Source: Alphaproteobacteria bacterium 46_93_T64 (lineage in GTDB: Bacteria > Pseudomonadota > Alphaproteobacteria > Sneathiellales > Sneathiellaceae). Taken from it: 64,000 nucleotides of DNA. Made by a program: the position numbers and the translations under genes. The stretch spans positions 129,020 through 193,019 of the forward strand of contig MAAN01000041.1 in the NCBI GenBank assembly GCA_002163135.1, written 5' to 3'. A model generated the notes under the pieces. The model was not told the origin of the DNA, ran no database searches, and saw only the letters and a program-made list of their open reading frames with translations. Numbering within the stretch: the first letter of the stretch is position 1; every line of letters starts with the position of its first letter. Of the stretch, positions 54,881 to 63,193 are shown piece after piece.

Positions 54881-55261
54881 AACGAAAATATTTTGTGTTA
54901 TATTAATAATATCAAGTAGTTATAGGTGATTTATGTGTATTGATAGCAGAAGTGAAATGCAGTTGGGTGCTGCTTTTTTTGTGCGGTGCACAAAAGTTAG
55001 GCTATGTTCTGATATTTTTAGTTTGATTCGACTGAATGTACTAAGAAAAGTCGTTTCAGGCTATTTATGGTTAATAAAACGTTACTAAGGGTTGCAACTC
55101 GAAAGTCTAGTTTTACGACAAGTAGCGTCAGGTGCCTAAAAGTAGCGGGTAGAGCGAAAAATACTTTATTTTCGCGTATAAGGTGATAATGGTATCAACT
55201 AATCAATGTGAAGGACGGGTGCTTTTTAATTAGCTTTCGGCCATATACGGGAAAGCTAAGC
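54881..55261. other. Intergenic region between nrtA and the VPLPA-CTERM gene
   Basis: About 380 bases without a gene. It holds the upstream region of the nitrate promoter including a perfect 19-bp palindrome (54977-54995), and a short direct repeat AAGTAGCG near 55122 and 55141. The rest is AT-rich and I see no other structure. Confidence 0.55.
54977..54995. promoter_or_regulatory. Perfect palindrome upstream of the nitrate promoter
   Basis: TTTTGTGC-GGT-GCACAAAA, two perfect eight-base arms around a three-base centre. Its centre is about 133 bases upstream of the predicted sigma-54 start, the normal distance for an enhancer site. It does not match the NtrC consensus GCACCA-N3-TGGTGC, so the binding protein is unknown. 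Confidence 0.6.
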
Positions 55262-55885
55262 ATGAAAAAAATTATTTTAGGGCTTGTCGCTCTGGCGGCG
55301 TTTGTCGCGCCAGTATCTATAAATTCAGCTTCTGCAGCACTTGTCAGTAATATCAATACTGGTGAGGCTATATATTCTATCAATGGTCCGGGAACTGGTG
55401 GAGCCATAAATGCCCTTGAAATTGTTAAGCACCCGAATTGGGTAACTCCTACAGGTGATAGTGATTGGATAGGCGTTTCAAACGGTAGCCAAACTGATGC
55501 CGTGGGCGTATTCACATATGCAACATCTTTTGATCTGACGGGTTTCGATGCTTCTACAGCGTCTATAGCTGGTAAGGTTTCAGTCGACAATTCAGCAGTT
55601 TTCAAACTCAATGGCGTTGAAATCGGGATTTCTGTTGCGGGTTTTAGATCGTTAGTTGATTTCTCATTGTTGAGTGGATTTATAGATGGTCTGAACACTC
55701 TGGAAATACTTGTCACCAACAAGGCAGGCGGTGGCCTAAACCCAATGGGATTATTGATCAGTGACACTGCTATTCAAGTTACAGCAGTGCCGTTGCCAGC
55801 GGCTCTACCGCTTTATGGCGCTGGTGTCGTGCTGTTGGGACTCGTTGGCTGGCGACGTAAAGAGAAATCAATAGCTGCGGCCTAA
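55262..55885 (+). CDS. VPLPA-CTERM sorting domain protein
   Basis: 207 residues. Signal peptide about 1-24 (ILGLVALAAFVAPVSINSASA). The mature part is a small beta-rich domain rich in Asn, Gly, Thr and Ser. The C-terminus is a textbook VPLPA tag: VPLPAALPLYGAGVVLLGLVGW then RRKE, i.e. motif, membrane span and basic anchor. An exosortase/archaeosortase-like enzyme, not in this window, should cut the tag and send the protein to the cell surface or exopolysaccharide. Monocistronic, closed by a terminator. Confidence 0.88.
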   Translation: MKKIILGLVALAAFVAPVSINSASAALVSNINTGEAIYSINGPGTGGAINALEIVKHPNWVTPTGDSDWIGVSNGSQTDAVGVFTYATSFDLTGFDASTASIAGKVSVDNSAVFKLNGVEIGISVAGFRSLVDFSLLSGFIDGLNTLEILVTNKAGGGLNPMGLLISDTAIQVTAVPLPAALPLYGAGVVLLGLVGWRRKEKSIAAA

Positions 55886-55913
55886 ATCGGCTTATTGCTT
55901 GGTAGTTATGATT

Positions 55914-55940
55914 AGGCGCTCCTTCGGGGCGCCTTTTTTT
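55914..55940 (+). terminator. Terminator of the VPLPA-CTERM gene
   Basis: AGGCGCTCC (55914-55922) pairs with GGGGCGCCT (55926-55934) through one G-T pair; the loop is TTC and seven T follow. Clear rho-independent terminator 28 bases after the stop. Confidence 0.92.
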
Positions 55941-55980
55941 GTGCCTTTAATAGACCCGGCCATAAAAACGCATTAGTCTA

Positions 55981-57003
55981 ATGTGTATGTTTCTATTAAT
56001 CTTGGCAATCATCCTTGCGTCTATAATTGGTTTCTCCGCCCACCGTGCAAGTCTTTGCACCGTGAGTGCCGTTGAAGAAATAATAACGACACGCCGCGCT
56101 TACATGCTTGGTAGTTTCCTTAAAGCTGCGCTTTGGGTGATAGGCGTGACTTTGATTCTTACACAAATTTTCTCGAAAATGCCTGCGCATGTAGATGGAT
56201 GGGATCTGACGCCCTACACAATTGTCGGCGGTTTGGTATTTGGTGCAGGTGCGGCCCTTAATGGTGGCTGTGCCGTATCCACATTAACACACCTTGGAAG
56301 CGGTAATTTGGGGAAACTATTGACGTTGGCGGGTTTTTTGTTGGGAGCAATGTCCTTCGGTTACATCAAAACGACAGGATGGATTTCTTCGCCCCAGCCA
56401 GTTGAAGCATTGCTTGTGCAAAATAGTAGTTGGAAGAACTGGATGCTGGGAGCGGTCGCGCTTTGGATGGTGTGGGAAGTGGTCCGTATTCTTAGAGTGC
56501 AGCTGAAAACCCACAAAATGGGGAACTTGATTGCGCCACGCTACAAATTGTCAAGCGCCGCCTTTCTAATTGGAATTTGCAACGGTGTCTTGTTCTTTGC
56601 TTACGGTATTTGGTTGCATACAAGGTTGCTTGGGGATACAGCCCGTTTTCTAGTTTTAGATGCTCCGCAGCCGGACGTATTTCTGTGGGTGTTGTTTGGT
56701 TCTTTGGTGCTGGGAATTACCCTCTCCGCCCTGCAATCACAGCGATTTGCATTCAAGTGGAGGCCTCAAAAACATTGGATCGCATATTTTTTCGGCGGTA
56801 TATTTATGGGAAGCGGAGCTGCGCTGATACCGGGAGGGAATGATGTAATCCTGCTCAGTGCTCTGCCTTCATTGTCTTTGCATGCTGTCCCGGCTCTGAT
56901 CTCCATTTTAGTCGGCGTTGCCGCGGCCTTGTACGCGCTGCGACTAATCGGTAACGAAATTGAGCATGTGGACTGCCAAGGAGACCTTTGTAAAAGCGAC
57001 TAA
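55981..57003 (+). CDS. YeeE/YedE family sulfur transporter-like protein
   Basis: 340 residues with about nine membrane segments. The two YeeE half-motifs with cysteines are present: GFSAHRASLCTVSAV (about 17-31) and GAGAALNGGCAVSTLTHLGSG. In the characterised relative TsuA such cysteines pass thiosulfate through the membrane. Cargo here is thiosulfate or another sulfur compound, by inference. Start 55981 or ATG 55987; no ribosome site is clear. Convergent with the disulfide reductase gene. Confidence 0.88.
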   Translation: MCMFLLILAIILASIIGFSAHRASLCTVSAVEEIITTRRAYMLGSFLKAALWVIGVTLILTQIFSKMPAHVDGWDLTPYTIVGGLVFGAGAALNGGCAVSTLTHLGSGNLGKLLTLAGFLLGAMSFGYIKTTGWISSPQPVEALLVQNSSWKNWMLGAVALWMVWEVVRILRVQLKTHKMGNLIAPRYKLSSAAFLIGICNGVLFFAYGIWLHTRLLGDTARFLVLDAPQPDVFLWVLFGSLVLGITLSALQSQRFAFKWRPQKHWIAYFFGGIFMGSGAALIPGGNDVILLSALPSLSLHAVPALISILVGVAAALYALRLIGNEIEHVDCQGDLCKSD

Positions 57004-57039
57004 GTCTCTCATGACAGTCCAAATACTACATAATATCGC

Positions 57040-58386
57040 CTATAGAAGGTTCTTCACATCAGAGGAGAAGGTCGGGAAAGCAAACATATCTTCTTTCACT
57101 GCCGTAGCCGTAATGCCGTGCCGCATGGCAAAAGCAAACAGGTGAATGAGCTCCTCTCCGTTATGCCCAACCATATGAGCCCCTAGAATTTGATCAGTTT
57201 TCGTATCAACAATAACCTTGGCCCAAGCCACGGTTTCTGCGTAACTCTTCCCAGAAAACCAGCCTGTCATGTCATTCACTGACACTTTCACGTCCAACTC
57301 TTTATCAGCAGCTTCTTTTTCTGTTATGCCGACTGTGCTGAGGGCAGGGATCGTATAGACGCAACTCGGCGTTATTGAGTAGTCCGGTTTCAGTGTCGGA
57401 CCATTGACAATGTTATTACCAACGATCTTGCCTTCATAAGTCGCTATGGGTGATAGTTGAGGAGATGTGACAAGGCTATCACCACAAGCCCACACCGACG
57501 GATTACTGGTTGAACGCAAATATTCATCTGTTTCGATGGCGATGCGATCATGTGTAACGTTCGCGGCTTCAAGGTTCAGTGTATCGACATTGGCAATGCG
57601 TCCTGCGCCATTGATGATACGATCAGCCTCTGTCGTCATTTCTTGGCCGTCATGCTCGTAAATTACGCGCAATTTATCGCCTGTTTCTTGAATTTCTTTA
57701 ACCCGAACGTTTGTTTTTACGGTAACCCCAATTCGTTCGCTTTCCGCTTGAATAGCAGCTACTGCACCGCTTTCAATGCGAGGGAGTAACTGCGGCATGA
57801 CTTCCAATATAGTTACTTTGGTGCCTGCACGTGCATAGACATGGCTGAATTCCATGGCGATAACGCCGCCGCCGATAAAGACCACTTCATTCGGTTGTTC
57901 TTCTTCCGACAGAACTTCGTCGGAAGTGATCATCAATTCTGCCCCGGGAATGGGAAGTGGCCGGGTTTTTGAGCCCGTTGCGATTACAATATTATCAGCC
58001 TCAAGTATCTGCCCGTTCACTTCGATGGTGTTTGGTCCAACAAATCTGGCGGATCCCCAATACACGTCACCTCTTTTTTTGGCGACGCCAGCCATGGCAT
58101 CGGGGATAAAGCTCACCATGTCTTTTTCGCGTTGGATGAGCTTTGTCCAATTAAGCTTTGGCTTTCCAACTTCTATTTCATGGACGCTTGCCATTTCAAT
58201 TTCATGAAGAGAGTGAGCGGCTGCGACAAGAACTTTCTTAGGTGTACATCCCCTGTTTGGGCAAGTTCCACCAAAGTCGCGTTCTTCTATGAAAGCAATT
58301 TTCTTACCTGCTTCATGAGCGATAGCAGAAACGCCCAGTCCGGCATTACCGCCGCCCAAAATTATAATGTCATATTTGTTTGTCAT
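57040..58386 (-). CDS. FAD-dependent pyridine nucleotide-disulfide oxidoreductase
   Basis: 448 residues, class I disulfide reductase fold. FAD site IIILGGGNAGLGVSA, redox pair C42-x4-C47 (GGTCPNRGCTPKK), NAD(P) site VVFIGGGVIAMEFSHVYARAG, second FAD block SVWACGDS. The C-terminus reads MFAFPTFSSDVKNLL where glutathione reductase and lipoamide dehydrogenase have the catalytic His-Pro-Thr...Glu, so the acid/base histidine is missing. It resembles glutathione reductase or mercuric reductase overall, but the substrate is not clear. Confidence 0.86.
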   Translation of the reverse strand: MTNKYDIIILGGGNAGLGVSAIAHEAGKKIAFIEERDFGGTCPNRGCTPKKVLVAAAHSLHEIEMASVHEIEVGKPKLNWTKLIQREKDMVSFIPDAMAGVAKKRGDVYWGSARFVGPNTIEVNGQILEADNIVIATGSKTRPLPIPGAELMITSDEVLSEEEQPNEVVFIGGGVIAMEFSHVYARAGTKVTILEVMPQLLPRIESGAVAAIQAESERIGVTVKTNVRVKEIQETGDKLRVIYEHDGQEMTTEADRIINGAGRIANVDTLNLEAANVTHDRIAIETDEYLRSTSNPSVWACGDSLVTSPQLSPIATYEGKIVGNNIVNGPTLKPDYSITPSCVYTIPALSTVGITEKEAADKELDVKVSVNDMTGWFSGKSYAETVAWAKVIVDTKTDQILGAHMVGHNGEELIHLFAFAMRHGITATAVKEDMFAFPTFSSDVKNLL

Positions 58387-58718
58387 GTAACCAATCTCAT
58401 TCAGTGTTGATAGATCTAGCTAAACCCTATAATTAAATAGTCGAACTTACTAATGTAGGTGGCCGCAGGCTACGATGAAGTAAAATAAAAGTGACGAGTT
58501 TGTGATATGGGAAAAGGATTAGCAAAGATGTGCGCTAAAATGTGGAAAACCGCATAATTTGAATGTCTAATAGTGTGTTCTCTTAAAGTGAGAAACATGG
58601 TTATTCTTATTTACGCGTATTCGAAAAACGTTTGAAAACTCCTTGTGAGATTGTGAACCTTGTGTCACTGTTTTCCGCATAAAACTGAAACAATTCGAAA
58701 ATTATTGGGGGAGAAACC
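58387..58718. other. Intergenic region upstream of phnD
   Basis: 332 bases, AT-rich. Three tandem copies of TTGTG at 58643, 58651 and 58660 (spacing 8 and 9) sit about 60-75 bases before the phnD start. No Pho-box with the usual 11-base spacing, sigma-54 site or small gene was found. Confidence 0.5.
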
Positions 58719-59696
58719 ATGAAATTGAAAAATTTGGCGCTAGGCGCCGCAGCTACGCTTCTTGCGTCAGTTATGGCATCAACAAGTTCGTATGCCGCTG
58801 AGTGTGCTCGCGGCACATTGGATTCGCGCTATTGCGATGTAGATGGCGATCTTTTGGCTGATACGCCAGCAGATGCTTCAAAGCAGCTTGACCCGTCAAC
58901 GCTTGTATTTGCATATACGCCAGTTGAAGATCCTGCTGTATATAAAGAAGCATGGAGCGATTTCCTGACGCATATGGAAAAAGTAACGGGCAAAAAAGTT
59001 CAGTTCTTCCCCGTACAAAGTAATGCAGCACAAATCGAAGCCATGCGTTCTGGCCGTTTGCATATTGCGGGCTTCAACACAGGTTCAAATCCGCTTGCTG
59101 TGAACTGTGCTGGTTTTAATCCATTTACAATTATGGCATCTGCAGATGGCAACTTCGGTTATGAAATGGAAATCATTACATATCCAGGCAGCGGCATTAA
59201 TAAAGTTGAAGATATCAAAGGCAAGCAACTTGCCTTTACATCACCGACTTCAAACTCTGGTTTCAAAGCGCCTTCAGCTATTCTGAAAGCTGATTTCGAT
59301 ATGGAAGCCAAAAGAGATTTTGAACCTGCGTTCTCAGGTAAGCATGATAACTCTATTCTTGGTGTCGCGAATAAAGATTATCTAGCTGCCTCTATCGCAA
59401 ACTCTGTGATGCACCGTATGTTAAAGCGTGATGTGATTAAAGCGGATCAAGTTAAATCCATTTACAAGTCACAAACATTCCCAACAACAGGTTTTGGTGT
59501 GGTGTATAACCTCAAGCCAGAACTTAAAGCCAAAATTGAAGAAGCATTTTTCTCCTTCGAATGGGCAGGGTCTTCGTTGGAAGAAGAATTCTCAAAATCA
59601 AATGAAGCTCAATTCTTGAAAATGACATACAAAAAATTCTGGGATGTTATTCGCAAAATCGATACTGCAAATGGTGTAAAATACACTTGTAAATAA
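58719..59696 (+). CDS. phnD: Phosphonate/phosphite-type ABC transporter, substrate-binding protein
   Basis: 325 residues. Signal peptide about 1-27 (ASTSSYA-AE). PhnD fold: LVFAYTPVEDPAVYKEAWSDFLTHMEKVTGKKVQFFPVQ, MRSGRLHIAGFNTGSNPLA, KGKQLAFTSPTSNSGFKAPSAIL. Four N-terminal cysteines (ECARG, YCDVD, NCAG, YTCK) are extra to the family core. The ligand may be a phosphonate, phosphite or phosphate ester. Strong GGGGGAG ribosome site. A terminator-like hairpin follows. Confidence 0.9.
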   Translation: MKLKNLALGAAATLLASVMASTSSYAAECARGTLDSRYCDVDGDLLADTPADASKQLDPSTLVFAYTPVEDPAVYKEAWSDFLTHMEKVTGKKVQFFPVQSNAAQIEAMRSGRLHIAGFNTGSNPLAVNCAGFNPFTIMASADGNFGYEMEIITYPGSGINKVEDIKGKQLAFTSPTSNSGFKAPSAILKADFDMEAKRDFEPAFSGKHDNSILGVANKDYLAASIANSVMHRMLKRDVIKADQVKSIYKSQTFPTTGFGVVYNLKPELKAKIEEAFFSFEWAGSSLEEEFSKSNEAQFLKMTYKKFWDVIRKIDTANGVKYTCK

Positions 59697-59707
59697 GTGA
59701 TCAATGT

Positions 59708-59739
59708 AACCGTGAGCGTTATTTCGCTCGCGGTTTTTT
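59708..59739 (+). terminator. Intra-operon hairpin between phnD and phnC
   Basis: AACCGTGAGCG (59708-59718) pairs with CGCTCGCGGTT (59725-59735) with one G-T pair; six T follow. Probably stops part of transcription after the binding-protein gene. Confidence 0.82.
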
Positions 59740-59761
59740 CTTGGCGTATGTGTAGGTTATA

Positions 59762-60541
59762 ATGCTTCAAATACAAAAATTGACGAAAAAATACCCCACA
59801 GGTGATCTCGCCCTTACGGCTGTAGATCTTGAAATTCCTAAGGGGCAGGTGCTTGCGCTAATTGGCCCGTCTGGTGCTGGTAAAAGTACGCTTATTCGTT
59901 GCATCAACAGGCTTGTTGAACCAACAAGTGGAACTGTCACTCTCAATGGCGAAAATATTACTTCGTTGGGATCTAGAGGACTGCGCACCGTTCGCCGGAA
60001 AATGGGAATGATTTTCCAAGAATATGCGCTGGTGGAACGCTTGACCGTTATGGAAAATGTTCTGTCCGGTCGCTTAGGCTATGTCGGTTTTTGGCGGAGC
60101 TTTTTACGCAAATATCCGCAATCTGACATCGATGAAGCTTTTCGTCTTTTAGACCGTGTAGGTCTTCTCCATATGGCGGATAAACGCGCGGATGAACTCT
60201 CTGGTGGTCAACGCCAACGGGTCGGTATTGCGCGGGCTCTCATACAAGATCCTGACTTGTTACTTGTTGATGAGCCAACTGCATCGCTTGATCCAAAGAC
60301 TTCTCGTCAGATCATGCGCCTCATTTGTGAGCTTTGTGAAGAGCGTGGTTTGGCTGCAATTATCAATATCCATGATGTTGCATTGGCACAGATGTTTGTA
60401 CAGCGCGTTGTTGGTCTAAAACTTGGTGTGATTGAGTTCGACGGTGCGCCCGATGAATTGACGCCGGATGTCCTGACCACCATTTACGGTGAGGAAGACT
60501 GGGAAGCCACAATTGAAAAAGTTGACGAGGAAGACGCATGA
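59762..60541 (+). CDS. phnC: Phosphonate-type ABC transporter ATPase
   Basis: 259 residues. Walker [11 protein letters not shown]-loop [23 protein letters not shown] (the PhnC-specific stretch), signature [10 protein letters not shown], Walker [13 protein letters not shown], switch histidine in NIHDVALA. Energises the importer. Coupled to phnE1 by an ATGA overlap. Confidence 0.95.
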   Translation: MLQIQKLTKKYPTGDLALTAVDLEIPKGQVLALIGPSGAGKSTLIRCINRLVEPTSGTVTLNGENITSLGSRGLRTVRRKMGMIFQEYALVERLTVMENVLSGRLGYVGFWRSFLRKYPQSDIDEAFRLLDRVGLLHMADKRADELSGGQRQRVGIARALIQDPDLLLVDEPTASLDPKTSRQIMRLICELCEERGLAAIINIHDVALAQMFVQRVVGLKLGVIEFDGAPDELTPDVLTTIYGEEDWEATIEKVDEEDA

Positions 60542-61368
60542 GTACGGTTGTACTTGATGACGCTTTGCTTGAGCAACGATTAGGAACAGCTTGGCGTAAA
60601 CCCCATTTTATTAAGAATCCGATTTTAAGATGGACTCTGTTGATTGGTGCGCTGGTCTATCTGGTTCTTGCCTTTGGCTCGATCGATGTAAACTGGACAC
60701 GTGTGAGCGAGGGTCTTATCCGTGGTTGGAAATTTGTTGTTGCTTTTGCAAACCCGGATTTCTTCACGCGCGGCACTGATATCCGTGAGGGGTTAATCGA
60801 AAGTGTTATTATGGCGGTGTCATCCACTGTGGTTGGTATCGCGATTTCAATCCCAATTGGCCTCGGGGCGGCAAGAAACATTGCACCGTTGCCTGTTTAT
60901 TTGGTCTGCCGGGGCATCGTCGCACTTTCTCGCGCTCTTAATGAAATCATTGTCGCCATTTTAATGGTCGCTATTTTTGGATTTGGTCCGCTCGCAGGTT
61001 TTATTACACTAAGCTTCGCAACGATTGGTTTCCTAGCCAAATTGCTAGCGGAAGAAATCGAAGACATGAACAAGGTTCAGGCGGAAGCTGTTAAAGCCAC
61101 TGGATCCTCGTGGTTACAATGGATTAATTACGGCGTTCAGCCGCAAGTGATGCCGCGTCTTGTCGGGCTTTCAATCTATCGTTTAGATATTAACTTCCGT
61201 GAATCTGCTGTGTTAGGGCTTGTCGGCGCTGGTGGTATCGGGGCAACTTTGAATACTGCGTTTGATCGATATGAGTTTGATACAGCCGCGGCTATCTTGC
61301 TGATGATTATCGGTACCGTAATGGTACTTGAATATTTATCAGGTGTTATTCGGAAGAAAGTACAGTAA
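60538..61368 (+). CDS. phnE: Phosphonate-type ABC transporter permease 1
   Basis: 276 residues, PhnE permease with about six membrane segments. Coupling motif [24 protein letters not shown] and the PhnE ending [17 protein letters not shown]. One of two consecutive phnE genes whose products should form a heterodimer. Overlaps phnE2 by one base (TAATG). Confidence 0.94.
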   Translation: MSTVVLDDALLEQRLGTAWRKPHFIKNPILRWTLLIGALVYLVLAFGSIDVNWTRVSEGLIRGWKFVVAFANPDFFTRGTDIREGLIESVIMAVSSTVVGIAISIPIGLGAARNIAPLPVYLVCRGIVALSRALNEIIVAILMVAIFGFGPLAGFITLSFATIGFLAKLLAEEIEDMNKVQAEAVKATGSSWLQWINYGVQPQVMPRLVGLSIYRLDINFRESAVLGLVGAGGIGATLNTAFDRYEFDTAAAILLMIIGTVMVLEYLSGVIRKKVQ

Positions 61369-62186
61369 TGCCAGTTTCAGAAAATTCTTCAGGTGTAAAA
61401 GTCTGGCAAATCCGGGATCGAAACCAGACACTTGTTCGCTGGTTTGGTTATCTGATTGCTGTGGCGGTATTTATGTATTGCTGGAAGCAAATTTCCGATG
61501 CGACCACATGGTATTTCGTATGGGATGCTCCAAGGATTGCCGCTGATATCGGATCGCGTGCTATGCCGCCACGTTGGGAATATATTGGTGAATTGTGGGG
61601 ACCCATTTGGGACACACTTAACATTGCAACTCTCGGCACCGTACTTGCCTTGATCATGGCTGTTCCGGTCGCCTTTCTTGCTGCGAGTAATACAACGCCA
61701 AGCAAGATTTTCGTGCGGCCCATTGCTCTGTTTATCATTGTATCTACCCGATCAATCAACTCCCTGATCTGGGCGCTATTGCTGGTGTCGATTATCGGAC
61801 CAGGTGTCGCTGCCGGGCTTGTGGCCATTGCCATTCGTTCAGTCGGTTTCTGTGCTAAATTGCTTTATGAAGCCATTGAAGAAATCGACACCAAGCAGAT
61901 TGAAGCGATTACAGCTACGGGGGCTTCTCGCTGGCAGGTGATGGTATATGGTATTGTTCCACAAATATTACCCTCCTTTGCCGGAATCTCCGTTTTCCGT
62001 TGGGATATCAATATCCGGGAATCCACTGTTCTTGGGCTTGTTGGCGCGGGCGGTATTGGATTGCAATTGCAATCTTCGTTAAATGTACTCGCTTGGCCAC
62101 AAGTTGCATTGATCCTTCTTGTGATCCTTGTCGCCGTTGTCATCGGAGAATGGGTATCAGCAAAGGTGCGCGGTGCAATCATCTAA
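61368..62186 (+). CDS. phnE: Phosphonate-type ABC transporter permease 2
   Basis: 272 residues, second PhnE. Coupling motif EAITATGASRWQVMVYGIVPQILP and [21 protein letters not shown]. Partner of the preceding permease. The HAD hydrolase gene begins inside its last codons. Confidence 0.94.
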   Translation: MPVSENSSGVKVWQIRDRNQTLVRWFGYLIAVAVFMYCWKQISDATTWYFVWDAPRIAADIGSRAMPPRWEYIGELWGPIWDTLNIATLGTVLALIMAVPVAFLAASNTTPSKIFVRPIALFIIVSTRSINSLIWALLLVSIIGPGVAAGLVAIAIRSVGFCAKLLYEAIEEIDTKQIEAITATGASRWQVMVYGIVPQILPSFAGISVFRWDINIRESTVLGLVGAGGIGLQLQSSLNVLAWPQVALILLVILVAVVIGEWVSAKVRGAII

Positions 62187-63111
62187 ATATTTTGAAGACC
62201 TGTTTCCTTGTTTAAACGGGGAACAGGCTTTCGATCTGTATCAAGAAATACAGACTCAACTTCCTCAGGCAAGTTATCCTGCATTCTCTGTAGCTAAGGC
62301 GTCCCTTCTGGATGTCGCTGAGAACATTGACACATTCGTTTTTGATGCCTTTGGCGTGCTAAATGTCGGCGAGTCAACTATCGATGGTGCCGTTCAGCGT
62401 ATCGCTGATTTAAGGGCGCTTGGGAAAAACGTTTTTGTCCTGACGAACGCCGCCAGTTACAATGCAAAAGACACATTTACCAAATTCGAAAATCTCGGGT
62501 TTGATTTTTCAGCGTCTGAAATTGTCTCCAGCCGGAATGCGGCGGAGGCTGCTTTGATCTCTATTGGGGCTGATATGATCTGGGGCGTCGCAGCGACAGA
62601 TAAATTCGATATTTCTGAACTCCCTCAGACAGCTCTTAAGCTTGGGGATGATGTCGAGGATTACGACGCAGCAACCGCTTTTCTGTTCTTGTCAGTACAA
62701 GATTGGAATGCTGATCGTCAGGCAATGCTTGAGGCGTCACTTGAGAGAAACAAAAGGCCGGTTATTATTGCCAATCCGGACATTGTCGCGCCACGTGGAA
62801 ATACGTTTTCAACTGAACCCGGTTACTTTGGACACCGCATGGCACGTCTTCTGGATGTTGAAGTGCAGTTCCACGGCAAACCGTTTCCGTCAGTATACGA
62901 TATCGTTGCGAAACGTTTGGCGGCTTCTAACGTGGCTCCTGAGCGAATTTGTATGGTTGGAGATACACTCCACACAGATATTCTTGGTGGCGCAGCACGT
63001 GGTTGGAAAACAGCTCTTGTTACTGATCATGGTTTGTTTAAAGGGCTGGATCCTAACCATTACATAAAACAGAGCGGCATTGCTCCTGATTGGATGATTG
63101 GCTCCATTTAG
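62173..63111 (+). CDS. HAD-superfamily class IIA-like hydrolase with variant motif I
   Basis: About 312 residues. Motif I is [10 protein letters not shown]: the nucleophile Asp is present, but the second Asp of D-x-D is Phe. Motif [10 protein letters not shown], motif III lysine in [12 protein letters not shown], motif [19 protein letters not shown], giving a NagD-like class IIA layout. I start at GTG 62173 with AAAGG upstream, overlapping phnE2 by 14 bases; an earlier frame start lies deep inside phnE2. Coupling to the transporter suggests it acts on the imported phosphorus compound. Confidence 0.85.
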   Translation: MQSSKYFEDLFPCLNGEQAFDLYQEIQTQLPQASYPAFSVAKASLLDVAENIDTFVFDAFGVLNVGESTIDGAVQRIADLRALGKNVFVLTNAASYNAKDTFTKFENLGFDFSASEIVSSRNAAEAALISIGADMIWGVAATDKFDISELPQTALKLGDDVEDYDAATAFLFLSVQDWNADRQAMLEASLERNKRPVIIANPDIVAPRGNTFSTEPGYFGHRMARLLDVEVQFHGKPFPSVYDIVAKRLAASNVAPERICMVGDTLHTDILGGAARGWKTALVTDHGLFKGLDPNHYIKQSGIAPDWMIGSI

Positions 63112-63193
63112 GATAATTGTCTTCTTTTTTCTCAACTTGTTTATTAGTCTATTCTCAAGTTGCACCTCTCAGCTATTGAAAAGGAAGACGGTC

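Noticed and set aside
54966-54995. NtrC binding site upstream of nrtA
   Set aside because: GTGC and GCAC elements occur, but no GCACCA-N3-TGGTGC palindrome can be assembled; reported instead as an unassigned palindrome.
58620-58718. Pho box before phnD
   Set aside because: No pair of TGTCA heptamers with 11-base spacing; only TTGTG repeats at 8 and 9 bases.
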